The notes under the pieces were generated by a model. It saw only the letters and a program-made list of their open reading frames with translations, had not been told where the DNA came from and ran no database searches. Position numbers and translations under genes: made by a program. From the NCBI RefSeq assembly GCF_003751605.1, contig NZ_RJVJ01000001.1:3410001-3474000 (forward strand): 64,000 nt of DNA. The letters are read 5' to 3'. Source of the DNA: Kitasatospora cineracea (GTDB taxonomy: Bacteria; Actinomycetota; Actinomycetes; Streptomycetales; Streptomycetaceae). Shown piece after piece: positions 18,555 through 28,396 of this stretch. Numbering within the stretch: position 1 is the first letter of the stretch; each line of letters begins with the position of its first letter.

Positions 18555-20060
18555 ATGGAACTTGAGGCTTTCCGCACGCTCGCCGCCGACACCCGGGTCA
18601 TCCCGGTCACCCGCAGGCTCCTGGCGGACGGCCTCACCCCGATCGGCGTGTACCGCAGCCTCGCCGCCGAGCGCCCCGGCACCTTCCTGCTGGAGTCCGC
18701 CGAGCAGGGCCGCAGCTGGGCCCGGTACTCCTTCGTCGGAGTGCGCTCCGGCGCCGTCCTGACCGTCGGCGAGGACGGCGGCGCCCGCTGGCTCGGCGAA
18801 CCCCCGGTCGGCATCCCCACCGGCGGCGACCCGCTGGAGGTGCTGCGCGCCACCCTGGCCGCCCTGCACACCCCCCGGCACCCGGACGACGGCCTGCCGC
18901 CGCTCACCGGCGGCCTGGTCGGCTACCTCGGCTACGACGTGGTGCGCCGCTTGGAGAAGCTCCCGGATCTCACCCCCGACGACCTGAAGCTCCCCGAGCT
19001 GACCCTGCTGCTCGCCACCGACCTGGCCGTCCTCGACCACGCCGACGGCACCGTGCTGCTGATCGCCAACGCGGTCAACCACAACGACCTGGCCACCGGC
19101 GTCGACGAGGCGCACGCGGACGCCGTCGCCCGCCTCGACGCGATGGAGGCCGACCTGCGCCGCCCCGTCGACCCCGGCCTCGCCACCTACACCCCGACCG
19201 CGGTCGACGCGCACTCGCCGTTCGGCGGCGAGCCGTACCGCAAGGCCGTCGACGTGGTGAAGGAGCGGATCCGGGCGGGCGAGGCCTTCCAGGTCGTCCC
19301 CTCGCAGCGCTTCGAGGCGCCCTGCCCGGCCTCCGCGCTCGACGTCTACCGCGTCCTGCGCACCACCAACCCCAGCCCGTACATGTACCTGTTCCGCTTC
19401 CCCGGGCCGGACGGCGGCGCCGAGGGCGGCTTCGACGTGGTCGGCTCCAGCCCGGAGGCGCTGGTCAAGGTGGCCGGCGGCGAGGCGATGCTGCACCCGA
19501 TCGCCGGCACCCGGCACCGCGGCGCCACCCCGCACGAGGACGCCGAGCTGGCCGCCGAACTGCTCGCCGACCCCAAGGAGCGGGCCGAGCACCTGATGCT
19601 GGTCGACCTGGGCCGCAACGACCTGGGCCGGGTCTGCGCGCCGGGCTCGGTCGAGGTGGTGGAGTTCATGACCGTCGAGCGCTACAGCCACGTCATGCAC
19701 ATCGTCTCCACCGTCACCGGCAAGGTCGCCGCGGGCCGCAGCGCGTTCGACGTGCTCACCGCCTGCTTCCCGGCCGGCACCCTCTCCGGCGCGCCCAAGC
19801 CGCGCGCCATGCAGATCATCGAGGAGCTCGAACCCACCCGCCGCGGCCTGTACGGCGGCTGCGTCGGCTACCTGGACTTCGCGGGGGACTCCGACACGGC
19901 GATCGCCATCCGGACGGCGGTGATCCGCGACGAGACCGCGTACGTCCAGGCGGGCGCGGGCGTGGTCGCCGACTCCGACCCGCACGCGGAGGACACCGAG
20001 TGCCGCAACAAGGCGGCCGCGGTCCTGCGCGCCGTCGCCACGGCCAACACCCTCCGCTGA
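18555..20060 (+). CDS. trpE: Anthranilate synthase component I
   Basis: 501 aa. It makes anthranilate from chorismate with ammonia from TrpG. The tryptophan-feedback LLES motif appears at [18 protein letters not shown]; the chorismate-binding domain carries [33 protein letters not shown] and [15 protein letters not shown]. Full length. ATG 18555 is preceded by little space after hisI, so the two genes are probably co-transcribed and no Trp-codon attenuator fits between them. A tandem-repeat region follows. Confidence 0.96.
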   Translation: MELEAFRTLAADTRVIPVTRRLLADGLTPIGVYRSLAAERPGTFLLESAEQGRSWARYSFVGVRSGAVLTVGEDGGARWLGEPPVGIPTGGDPLEVLRATLAALHTPRHPDDGLPPLTGGLVGYLGYDVVRRLEKLPDLTPDDLKLPELTLLLATDLAVLDHADGTVLLIANAVNHNDLATGVDEAHADAVARLDAMEADLRRPVDPGLATYTPTAVDAHSPFGGEPYRKAVDVVKERIRAGEAFQVVPSQRFEAPCPASALDVYRVLRTTNPSPYMYLFRFPGPDGGAEGGFDVVGSSPEALVKVAGGEAMLHPIAGTRHRGATPHEDAELAAELLADPKERAEHLMLVDLGRNDLGRVCAPGSVEVVEFMTVERYSHVMHIVSTVTGKVAAGRSAFDVLTACFPAGTLSGAPKPRAMQIIEELEPTRRGLYGGCVGYLDFAGDSDTAIAIRTAVIRDETAYVQAGAGVVADSDPHAEDTECRNKAAAVLRAVATANTLR

Positions 20061-20413
20061 GCCGGGGCCCCGGCCACCGCCCCTCGTTCCCGGCCCCGGG
20101 CCCCGAGCCCCGGGCCCCTGGCCTTCCGCCTCGGGCCCCGGCCCCGCATCCCCGCATCCCCGGCTCCCTTGGCCTCCGGCCCCCTGGCTCTTGGCCTCCC
20201 GCCTCCGGCCTTCGGTCCCTTGGCCTCCAGCCCTTGGCCTCCGGCCCCCTGGCTCTTGGCCTCCCGCCTCCGGCCTTCGGTCCCTTGGCCTCCAGCCCTT
20301 GGCTTTGGCCTCCGGCTCCTGGCCTCCCGCCTCCGGCCTTCGGCTCCTGGCGCCGGTCCGGCTGCGTCGGGGGTGGTGGGTGGGGGCGGGGTGAGGTCGG
20401 GGACACTGGGGGG
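20061..20413. repeat. Low-complexity gap with 65-bp tandem repeat
   Basis: Two identical 65-bp copies lie at 20166-20230 and 20231-20295, each opening CCCTTGGCCTCCGGCCCCCT, followed by a degenerate third copy to about 20350. The units are built of smaller CTTGGCCTCC and GCCTCCGGCC blocks and are strongly C/T-biased on the plus strand. Frames through it give repetitive Leu/Pro/Ala peptides that look like artefacts. No terminator or promoter was recognised here other than this repeat. Confidence 0.8.
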
Positions 20414-21025
20414 GTGAGTGAGACCTCTGCTTCCCCCGCTTCCCCGAAGGCCCGTGGCTCCCGTGGCACGTTGGGGCTGATGCTGTTGCTGACCGCGCTG
20501 GGCGCCGTGCTGGTGCTGACGGCGGTGGGGCGGACCTGGGCGGAGGGGGTGGCGCCGGGGATGGGCGGCAGCCGGATCGCGGTGCAGGCCAGCGGGAGCA
20601 AGCTGACGCAGCTGCCGACCGGGATGGCGCTGGTGGCGATGGCGGCGGCGGTCGCGGTGTTCGCGGTGCGCGGCCGGACCCGGGTGCTGGTGGGCGCGCT
20701 GACGGTGCTGGCGGGCGTGGGGGCGGTCGTCGGGGCGGTGATCGGGTACACCGACACCGCGGGGCTGCACGCCGTCGCGGCCGGCCGGCTCGCGCTGTCC
20801 AGCGGCCGGGCCGAGGAGATCACCCGGACGGCGTGGCCGTGGGTGGCGCTGGCGGGCGGGGTGCTGCTGGTGGCGGCGGGGGTGCTGACGGCGCGGTTCG
20901 GCAGCGGCTGGCCGGCCATGGGCTCCCGGTACGAGGCGCCGACCCGGAAGGCGGCGACGGGGAAGGCGGCCGGCCCGGCGGACCTGTGGAAGGCGCTGGA
21001 CCGGGGCGAGGACCCGACCGGCTGA
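20414..21025 (+). CDS. TIGR02234-like Trp-region integral membrane protein
   Basis: 203 aa with four predicted membrane helices: TLGLMLLLTALGAVLVLTAV, LVAMAAAVAVFAV, LVGALTVLAGVGAVVGAVIG and PWVALAGGVLLVAAGVL. The outside loop after helix 1 (VGRTWAEG) and the position between trpE and trpC match the actinobacterial family named for its link to tryptophan genes. GTG 20414 begins MSETSASPAS. Proposed roles in the Trp pathway rest on gene order only. Confidence 0.85.
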   Translation: MSETSASPASPKARGSRGTLGLMLLLTALGAVLVLTAVGRTWAEGVAPGMGGSRIAVQASGSKLTQLPTGMALVAMAAAVAVFAVRGRTRVLVGALTVLAGVGAVVGAVIGYTDTAGLHAVAAGRLALSSGRAEEITRTAWPWVALAGGVLLVAAGVLTARFGSGWPAMGSRYEAPTRKAATGKAAGPADLWKALDRGEDPTG

Positions 21026-21171
21026 CCGTCCGCGGCGCAGTGTGCGCGGCACCACGCACGCCCCGGCTTGGGTGTGCCGTGTTCGGCCCGGCACAATGGA
21101 GGCGTCAACCCGTCGAGCGCCGCCCCAGGGCCGCCCGACCGGGCCCCGGAGAAACAAGGAGCACCAACAAG

Positions 21172-21420
21172 ATGGCTGCAGCAGCGCACGGCCACACCCC
21201 CGCCGCGTGGACCGGCGTGGTCATTTCCTTCGTCGGCTTCTGCGTCGCGGGTGTTGCGATGATCATGCCGAACGTCGTGCTGGTCATCGCGGGCCTCGCC
21301 GTGGTCCTGATCGGCGGCGTGGTCGGCAAGGCCATGTCGATGGCGGGCATGGGCAAGCAGCCCAGCAAGAACTTCGCCCCGATCGGCGCCGAGGAGCGCA
21401 GCGCGGTCACCGCGGGCTGA
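21172..21420 (+). CDS. HGxxPAAW-motif small membrane protein
   Basis: 82 aa. It opens with HGHTPAAWTGV, the motif that names this actinobacterial family, followed by two membrane helices (VVISFVGFCVAGVAMIM and VVLVIAGLAVVLIGGVVG) and a short polar tail. ATG 21172 lies 11 bases after AAGGAG. It sits in the trpE-trpC interval like its relatives in other Streptomyces. Function unknown. Confidence 0.88.
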   Translation: MAAAAHGHTPAAWTGVVISFVGFCVAGVAMIMPNVVLVIAGLAVVLIGGVVGKAMSMAGMGKQPSKNFAPIGAEERSAVTAG

Positions 21421-21541
21421 GTGCCGGTAGGGCGAGAGCGGAAGCAGGACGGAGCGGACGGCGGGCCCAGGGCCCGCCGTTCGGCGTTTCGCGGGCCGGG
21501 GTGGGGCCGTCCGGGGGCGCGGCGGGGGCACAATCGTGCCC

Positions 21542-21982
21542 GTGAACGCTCCCGCCGCCCCGTCCTGCGCCGCCGGTCCGGCGCGCCGTCTGGTCCGTCC
21601 GCTGGCGGCGCTGGTCTCGGTCGCGCTGCCGGTCGGGTTCGTCGCGCTGGTGGATCCGAACGCGCCCGGCCACTACCCGGTCTGCCCGTTCCTGCGGGCC
21701 ACCGGCTGGTGGTGCCCGGGTTGCGGGGGGCTGCGCTGCGTGCACGCGCTGACCAGGGGGGACGTGCTGACGGCCGGGCACGACAACCTGCTGGTGGCGG
21801 TGGGGGCGTTCGTCCTGCTGGCGCTCTGGGTGCGCTGGGTGGTGCGGGCGGTGCGCGGCCGGCCGGGCGGGGGGTGGCGGGTCACCGGGCGGCAGGCGGG
21901 GGCGCTGGTCCTGGTGCTGCTGCTGTTCGCGGTGGTGCGGAACCTGCCGGTCGGGACGCTGCTGGCGCCGCCGGCGGTGTGA
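21542..21982 (+). CDS. DUF2752 membrane protein
   Basis: 146 aa. The DUF2752 signature CPFLRATGWWCPGCGGLR appears after the first helix (PLAALVSVALPVGFVAL). Two more helices follow (LLVAVGAFVLLALWVRWVV and AGALVLVLLLFAVVRNL). The CPGCG cysteines suggest metal or thiol chemistry, but no activity is established. GTG 21542 was chosen; GTG 21536 would add two residues. Lies between the trp-associated membrane genes and trpC. Confidence 0.85.
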   Translation: MNAPAAPSCAAGPARRLVRPLAALVSVALPVGFVALVDPNAPGHYPVCPFLRATGWWCPGCGGLRCVHALTRGDVLTAGHDNLLVAVGAFVLLALWVRWVVRAVRGRPGGGWRVTGRQAGALVLVLLLFAVVRNLPVGTLLAPPAV

Positions 21983-22135
21983 GCCGGGCGCGCGCGGTGT
22001 CCGCCGGGCGGTCCGCCGATCGAGACGCGCGCCGGTCGGATGCGGAGTGCGCCCCCCGCGCCCGATACCATCGAAGGGCCGGGACCGCGCTCGACGCCCC
22101 CGGCCTCACCACCGAAACACGATGGGGGCGCACGC

Positions 22136-22948
22136 GTGACTGTGCTCGACGAGATCATCGACGGGGTCCGGCAGGACCTCGCCGAGCGACAGGCCCGGGT
22201 CTCCCTGGACGAGCTCAAGGAGCTCGCCGCGAAGGCGCCCGAGGCGAAGGACGGCGTGGCCGCGCTGCGCGGTGACGGCGTCCGGGTGATCTGCGAGGTC
22301 AAGCGCTCCAGCCCGTCCAAGGGCGCGCTGGCGGCGATCGCCGACCCGGCCGCGCTGGCGGTCGACTACGCGGCCGGCGGGGCCGCCGCGATCAGCGTGC
22401 TCACCGAGCAGCGCCGCTTCGGCGGCTCGCTGGCGGACCTGGACGCGGTGCGCGCGGCGGTGCCCACCCCGATCCTGCGCAAGGACTTCATCGTCACCGC
22501 CTACCAGCTGTGGGAGGCCCGCGCGCACGGCGCGGACCTGGCGCTGCTGATCGTCGCCGCGCTGGAGCAGCCGGCCCTGGTCTCGCTGATCGAGCGGGCC
22601 GAGTCGATCGGGCTGACCCCGCTGGTCGAGGTGCACGACGAGGAGGAGATCGCCCGCGCGGTGGACGCCGGCGCGCGGATCATCGGCGTCAACGCCCGCA
22701 ACCTGAAGACGCTGGAGGTCGACCGGAACACCTTCGGCAACGTGGTGGACGCCATCCCGGCGCACGTCGTCAAGGTCGCCGAGTCGGGCGTGCGCGGCCC
22801 GCACGACCTGATCACCTACGCCAACCAGGGCGCCGACGCGGTGCTGGTCGGCGAGTCCCTGGTCACCGGCCGGGACCCGAAGGCCGCGGTCGCCGACCTG
22901 GTCGCCGCCGGGGCGCACCCGGCGCTGCGCAACAACGGGCGGGGCTGA
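22136..22948 (+). CDS. trpC: Indole-3-glycerol phosphate synthase
   Basis: 270 aa barrel enzyme that closes the indole ring from CdRP. The catalytic lysine and acid blocks are [41 protein letters not shown] and VAESGVR. It lacks a fused TrpF domain, as expected where PriA provides that step. GTG 22136 encodes MTVLDEII after GGGGGCGC. trpM follows after nine bases. Confidence 0.96.
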   Translation: MTVLDEIIDGVRQDLAERQARVSLDELKELAAKAPEAKDGVAALRGDGVRVICEVKRSSPSKGALAAIADPAALAVDYAAGGAAAISVLTEQRRFGGSLADLDAVRAAVPTPILRKDFIVTAYQLWEARAHGADLALLIVAALEQPALVSLIERAESIGLTPLVEVHDEEEIARAVDAGARIIGVNARNLKTLEVDRNTFGNVVDAIPAHVVKVAESGVRGPHDLITYANQGADAVLVGESLVTGRDPKAAVADLVAAGAHPALRNNGRG

Positions 22949-22957
22949 GCCCCGGCC

Positions 22958-23107
22958 ATGTCGATCGCCACCCGTCTCGCCCCCGGCTGCCGCCCGCGCG
23001 GCTGTCGCGCGCCCGCGCGCCGGGCGCTGGGGCGGCGGGTGCGGTACGTGATCGGCTGCGAGCCCGGACAGGTCCCCGGACGCCGATGGCGCGGCACCTG
23101 CGGCTGA
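22958..23107 (+). CDS. trpM: TrpM, tryptophan-region small protein
   Basis: 49 aa, below the size most gene finders accept. The centre reads [12 protein letters not shown], then [13 protein letters not shown], matching the conserved RYVIG.EPGQV..RRW core of TrpM from Streptomyces trpCMBA operons as I recall it. The ATG at 22958 is nine bases after trpC, and trpB starts 56 bases downstream. It is rich in Arg and contains four cysteines, which is unusual. TrpM has been reported to influence tryptophan synthesis and development in S. coelicolor; its mechanism is unclear. Confidence 0.8.
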   Translation: MSIATRLAPGCRPRGCRAPARRALGRRVRYVIGCEPGQVPGRRWRGTCG

Positions 23108-23163
23108 CGATTCGCCGCAGGCTCCCCCTTCCACGCCGTCAATCCTTCATCCGAGGACGGATC

Positions 23164-24393
<1,230 letters not shown>

Positions 24394-24394
24394 G

Positions 24395-25204
24395 ATGGCC
24401 GACACCAAGCTCACCACCGCGCTGGCCGCCGCGAAGGCGGAGGGCCGGGCGGCCCTGATCGGCTACCTGCCGGCCGGCTTCCCGACCGTGGACGGCGGCA
24501 TCGCCGCGATCAACGCGCTGATCGAGGGCGGCTGCGACGTCGTCGAGGTCGGCCTGCCGCACTCGGACCCGGTGCTGGACGGCGCGGTCATCCAGACCGC
24601 CGACGACATCGCGCTGCGCGGCGGCGTGAAGATCAAGGACGTGCTGCGCACCGTCGCCGAGGTCGTAGCGGCCCACCCGGCCGTGCCGGTGCTGGTGATG
24701 ACGTACTGGAACCCGGTGGACCGCTACGGCACCGCCCGGTTCGCCGCCGACCTGGCCGCGGCCGGGGGAGCGGGCTGCATCCTGCCGGACCTGCCGGTGG
24801 AGGAGTCCGAGGAGTGGCGCAAGGCGGCGGCCGAGCACGGTCTGGACACCGTGTTCGTGGTCGCCCCGTCCTCGAAGGACCACCGGCTGGCCGAGGTCAC
24901 CGCGGCCGGCTCCGGCTTCGTGTACGCGGCCGCCGTGATGGGCGTGACCGGCACCCGGGCCGCGGTCGGCAACCTGGCCGAGGACCTGGTGGCCCGCACC
25001 CGCGCCACCACCGCGCTGCCGGTCTGCGTCGGCCTGGGCGTCTCCAACGCCGACCAGGCCGCCGAGGTCGCGGCCTTCGCGGACGGCGTGATCGTCGGCT
25101 CCGCGTTCGTCCAGCGCCTGCTGGACGCCGAGCGGTTGGCGGACGGCACGGCCGCCGTCCGGGCGCTCGCGGGCGAGCTGGCGCAGGGCGTCCGCCGGAA
25201 GTAG
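24395..25204 (+). CDS. trpA: Tryptophan synthase alpha chain
   Basis: 269 aa barrel that cleaves indole-3-glycerol phosphate and channels indole to TrpB. Catalytic Glu/Asp sites are in VVEVGLPHSDPVLDGAVIQ, with LVMTYWNPVDRYG, ILPDLPVEES and VGLGVSNADQ also present. It starts just after trpB and ends at a strong stem-loop, so it closes the trp operon. Confidence 0.97.
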   Translation: MADTKLTTALAAAKAEGRAALIGYLPAGFPTVDGGIAAINALIEGGCDVVEVGLPHSDPVLDGAVIQTADDIALRGGVKIKDVLRTVAEVVAAHPAVPVLVMTYWNPVDRYGTARFAADLAAAGGAGCILPDLPVEESEEWRKAAAEHGLDTVFVVAPSSKDHRLAEVTAAGSGFVYAAAVMGVTGTRAAVGNLAEDLVARTRATTALPVCVGLGVSNADQAAEVAAFADGVIVGSAFVQRLLDAERLADGTAAVRALAGELAQGVRRK

Positions 25205-25214
25205 CACCGCAGCG

Positions 25215-25265
25215 CGCGAAGGGCCGCCCGGGGAGCAACTGCCGCTCCCCGGGCGGCCCTTCGCG
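25215..25265 (+). terminator. trpA terminator hairpin
   Basis: Perfect 22-bp stem (CGCGAAGGGCCGCCCGGGGAGC and its complement) with a seven-base loop AACTGCC, beginning 10 bp after the trpA stop. Very strong; no T-run follows. Confidence 0.9.
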
Positions 25266-25370
25266 TGCCGTGCCTACTCCGCGAGGGTGAAAAACCGGCG
25301 GGTGCTGGTACTCCCGTCCCCGCCGGGGCCGTTGGACCCTCCGGTGGTTCGTCGGCGAAAGGGCATCCGG

Positions 25371-25541
25371 ATGGCGCGGGTTCACAGGGCGGTGCTGCTG
25401 CGGGCGCTGGCGGCGGGGCTGGCGCTGGCCGCCGCGCTGGCCGGAAGCGGGGGCGTGGAACGGGAGTTGGCACGCCGCGGGGCGGAGCGGGCGGTGCTGT
25501 GCCAGCAGGCCGACCAGGTCTGCGGCCCGTCGGCCCGATGA
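25371..25541 (+). CDS. Small putative secreted or membrane peptide
   Basis: 56 aa. A basic start (MARVHRAVLLR) leads to a hydrophobic core (ALAAGLALAAALAGSGG), like a signal peptide, then a short tail with two cysteines (VLCQQADQVCGPSAR). Codons are G/C-ending. It stands between the trpA terminator and the MauE gene. No family was recognised and expression is unproven. The downstream 25541-25670 stretch is AT-richer and holds the inverted repeat CCGTTT-10 bp-AAACGG (25563-25584), a possible operator. Confidence 0.45.
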   Translation: MARVHRAVLLRALAAGLALAAALAGSGGVERELARRGAERAVLCQQADQVCGPSAR

Positions 25542-25670
25542 TCCGGAAAATCGGACGTATGACCGTTTAAGGTCGCTCAAACGGCTTAACTCGCCAATGT
25601 GGAGGAACCCCCCGCCATCCCCTACGGTTCATCAGGCAGGAAACGGTGGAACGCGCCCGAGGGGGAACTG

Positions 25671-26183
25671 ATGGCCAGTCAGCAGGCCGACCGGGGCCGG
25701 GTGAGCGGGCTGCGCCGGGCGGTGGACGGCTCGGCGGCCGAGTGGTTCGGGCTGGCGGTGCGGCTGGGCCTGGCGCTGGTCTGGGGCTGGGCGGGGCTGG
25801 CGAAGGTCGCCGACCCGGCGGAGGCGGCCCAGGCGGTGCGGGCGTACGAGATCCTGCCCGAGTCGCTGGTCAAGCCGGTCGGCTGGGGCCTGCCGTTCCT
25901 GGAGCTGGCGCTGGCCCTGCTGCTGCTGCTCGGCCTCGGGACCAGGATCGTGGCGATCGTCTCGGGCGTGCTGCTGCTGGTCTTCATCGCCGGGATCTCC
26001 TCCGCCTGGGCGCGCGGCATCTCGATCGACTGCGGCTGCTTCGGCGGCGGCGGCACGGTGGACGAGTCGCAGACCAAGTACCTGCAGGAGATCCTGCGCG
26101 ACTCCGGGTTCCTGCTGCTGGCGGCGTGGCTGGTCTACCGGCCCCGGACGAAGCTCTCGCTGGACGCCTGGCTGGCCGCCTGA
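25671..26183 (+). CDS. MauE/DoxX-family membrane protein
   Basis: 170 aa, four helices. The first begins after a ~25-residue cytoplasmic leader (FGLAVRLGLALVWGWAGLAK). The DCGCFGGGG motif after the third helix is the cysteine pair seen in MauE-type proteins, which are linked to disulfide or redox handling across the membrane. ATG 25671 follows GGGGGAAC. The gene directly precedes a DsbA-like membrane thioredoxin, so a two-protein electron relay is likely. Its partner and substrate are inferred. Confidence 0.85.
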   Translation: MASQQADRGRVSGLRRAVDGSAAEWFGLAVRLGLALVWGWAGLAKVADPAEAAQAVRAYEILPESLVKPVGWGLPFLELALALLLLLGLGTRIVAIVSGVLLLVFIAGISSAWARGISIDCGCFGGGGTVDESQTKYLQEILRDSGFLLLAAWLVYRPRTKLSLDAWLAA

Positions 26184-26260
26184 CCCCCGGCGCGCCCCTC
26201 CCCACCGATCCGCGCCCGCGGACCCCGACGACCCGACCCCTGGACTGGCAAGAGCACCCC

Positions 26261-27118
26261 ATGAGCGAGAAGAACCGAGAAGGCAAGCGCAACGCCCGGG
26301 ACAAGATGAAGGAGGCCCGGGCCGCCGAGGAGGCCAAGGCGCGGCGGAACAGGAAGCTGGCGGTCGGCGGCGTGGTGGCCGTGGTGATCGCGGCCGCCGT
26401 GGTGGTCGGCGTGGTGGTGCAGAACCAGCGGTCCAAGCCGGAGACCCCGACCGCCGCCCCGGCCGGCACGATCGGCGACAAGAACCTGGTCATCCCGGTC
26501 GGCGCCGCCAACGCCCCGTCCACGCTGACGGTCTACGAGGACCCGCGCTGCCCGGCCTGCGGCAGCTTCGAGCGGACCTTCTCGCCGACCGTCGACCAGC
26601 TGGAGGACGCCGGCAAGGTCTACGTCAACTACCACATCGTCTCGTTCATCGACCGCTCGCTGGGCGGCAGCGGCTCCAAGTACGGCGCCAACGCGCTGGG
26701 CTGCGCGCAGGACGCCGGGCACTTCCGCGACTACCACGACGTGCTCTACCGCAACCAGCCGGAGGAGACCGAGGACTCCTTCGGCACCAAGCAGACCCTG
26801 ATCGACCTGGCCAAGCAGGTCCCCGGGCTGGACACCCCCGAGTTCCAGTCCTGCGTCAACTCCAACAAGTTCGGCGGCTGGGTCTCCGCGGTGCAGCAGG
26901 ACTTCGACAAGTCCAGCTACAAGTCGACCCCGACGGTGCTGCTGAACGGCGAGGCGATCTACCCGAAGAAGGGCGACGAGCAGATCAGCCCGGAGAACCT
27001 GGTGAAGTGGGTGGACGCGGCCAACCAGGGCAAGCAGCTCGGCACCCCCGGCTCCAACGGCCAGAGCCCGGCGCCCAGCTCGACCGCCGCCGAGTCCAAC
27101 ACCCCGCCCTCGCCCTGA
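26261..27118 (+). CDS. Membrane-anchored DsbA-family thiol oxidoreductase
   Basis: 285 aa. A Lys/Arg/Glu-rich cytoplasmic tail is followed by one membrane helix (LAVGGVVAVVIAAAVVVGVVV) and an outer DsbA-like thioredoxin domain (~residues 75-255) with the active site YEDPRCPACGSFER and the cis-Pro loop KSTPTVLLNG. A Ser/Pro-rich tail ends the protein. Family members form or shuffle disulfides in exported proteins. ATG 26261 encodes MSEKNREGK. It lies 77 bp after the MauE gene and 80 bp before lgt. Confidence 0.9.
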   Translation: MSEKNREGKRNARDKMKEARAAEEAKARRNRKLAVGGVVAVVIAAAVVVGVVVQNQRSKPETPTAAPAGTIGDKNLVIPVGAANAPSTLTVYEDPRCPACGSFERTFSPTVDQLEDAGKVYVNYHIVSFIDRSLGGSGSKYGANALGCAQDAGHFRDYHDVLYRNQPEETEDSFGTKQTLIDLAKQVPGLDTPEFQSCVNSNKFGGWVSAVQQDFDKSSYKSTPTVLLNGEAIYPKKGDEQISPENLVKWVDAANQGKQLGTPGSNGQSPAPSSTAAESNTPPSP

Positions 27119-27134
27119 CCGGCGGCCGCCGCGT

Positions 27135-27189
27135 GACGCTACCGTGACCGGCTCCGGTGCCGGTGTGACCGGTGGGACACGGTAGCGTC
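27135..27189. promoter_or_regulatory. 12-bp inverted repeat upstream of lgt
   Basis: GACGCTACCGTG at 27135-27146 is repeated as its exact complement CACGGTAGCGTC at 27178-27189. A nested ACCGG/CCGGT pair lies inside. The right arm ends nine bases before the lgt ATG, so the structure overlaps the translation start zone. It could terminate dsbA transcription, act as an operator or fold in the lgt leader. Confidence 0.55.
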
Positions 27190-27198
27190 GAGAGTGCC

Positions 27199-28215
27199 AT
27201 GGATCTCGCATACATTCCGAGCCCGTCGCGGGGCGTCCTCAACCTGGGGCCCATCCCGCTGCGCGCCTACGCCTTTTGCATCATCATCGGTGTCGTCGTG
27301 GCCGTGTGGCTCGGCAGCAAGCGGTGGGTCGCCCGCGGCGGCGGCCGCCACACGGTCGGCGACATCGCGGTCTGGGCGGTGCCGTTCGGCCTCGTCGGCG
27401 GCCGGCTCTACCACGTCGTCACCGACAACCAGCTGTACTTCGGCGAGGGCAAGCACCCGATCGACGCGCTGAAGATCTGGGAGGGCGGCCTCGGCATCTG
27501 GGGCGCCATCGCCTTCGGCGCGGTCGGCGCCTGGATCGGCGCCCGCCGCCGCGGTGTCCCGCTGCCCGCCTACGCCGACGCGATCGCCCCCGGCATCGTG
27601 CTGGCCCAGGCCTGCGGCCGCTGGGGCAACTGGTTCAACCAGGAGCTGTACGGCCGCCCCACCACCCTGCCCTGGGGCCTGAAGATCGACAAGACGCTCC
27701 CGGACGGCACCGTGGTCCAGGGCATCTACCACCCGACCTTCCTGTACGAGTCGATCTGGTGCGTGCTGGTCGCCGTCCTGGTGATCTGGGCCGACAAGCG
27801 CTTCAACCTCGGCCACGGCCGGGCCTTCTGGCTGTACGTGGCGGCCTACACGGTCGGCCGGTTCTGGACCGAGTGGCTGCGGATCGACGAGGCGCACCGC
27901 TTCTTCGGCCTGCGCCTGAACGACTGGACCGCGATCCTGGTCTTCCTCGGCTCGGTCGCCGCCTTCGTGCTCTCCGCCAAGCTCCGCCCCGGCCGCGAGG
28001 ACCCGGACTCGATCGACCCGCAGGCCACCGCGGAGCGCGCCGAGGCCGCGGCCGCCGCCGAGTCCGCCCCGGCCGGGGACGCCCCGGCCGAGTCCGCCCC
28101 GGTGAAGGACGCTCCGGTCGAGTCCGCCTCGGACGAGGACCGGGCGGACGCCACCGCCGAGCCGGTGCCGGACACCCCCGCGAAGCTCTCCAAGGACTCC
28201 GAGAAGCCCTCCTGA
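27199..28215 (+). CDS. lgt: Prolipoprotein diacylglyceryl transferase
   Basis: 338 aa membrane enzyme that moves diacylglycerol from phosphatidylglycerol to the lipobox cysteine. About seven helices are visible. The essential signature is GRWGNWFNQELYGRPT, with GGLGIWGAIAFG and TEWLRIDEAH also conserved. The last ~70 residues are an acidic Ala/Ser/Pro repeat (AESAPAGDAP-like), a common C-terminal extension in Streptomyces. ATG 27199 has no strong ribosome site. Confidence 0.95.
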   Translation: MDLAYIPSPSRGVLNLGPIPLRAYAFCIIIGVVVAVWLGSKRWVARGGGRHTVGDIAVWAVPFGLVGGRLYHVVTDNQLYFGEGKHPIDALKIWEGGLGIWGAIAFGAVGAWIGARRRGVPLPAYADAIAPGIVLAQACGRWGNWFNQELYGRPTTLPWGLKIDKTLPDGTVVQGIYHPTFLYESIWCVLVAVLVIWADKRFNLGHGRAFWLYVAAYTVGRFWTEWLRIDEAHRFFGLRLNDWTAILVFLGSVAAFVLSAKLRPGREDPDSIDPQATAERAEAAAAAESAPAGDAPAESAPVKDAPVESASDEDRADATAEPVPDTPAKLSKDSEKPS

Positions 28216-28233
28216 GCTGCTGCGCCCGACCCC

Positions 28234-28273
28234 GTTGGGGCCGCCCCGCCGAGACCGGCGAGGCGGCCCCAAC
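28234..28273 (+). terminator. lgt terminator hairpin
   Basis: Perfect 12-bp stem GTTGGGGCCGCC / GGCGGCCCCAAC with an inner CGCCG/CGGCG pairing, 18 bp after the lgt stop and followed by TGCCTTTGG. Confidence 0.8.
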
Positions 28274-28396
28274 TGCCTTTGGGCAGGCTTACTTTGCTGG
28301 AAACTCGCAGGTCAAACGGCTACGTTCGAGGAGCAGCAAGCCCGGCCGGCGCCCGCCCCGGGGGGAACCGCCGTGCCCGGAAGGGGAGCCGTCCGC

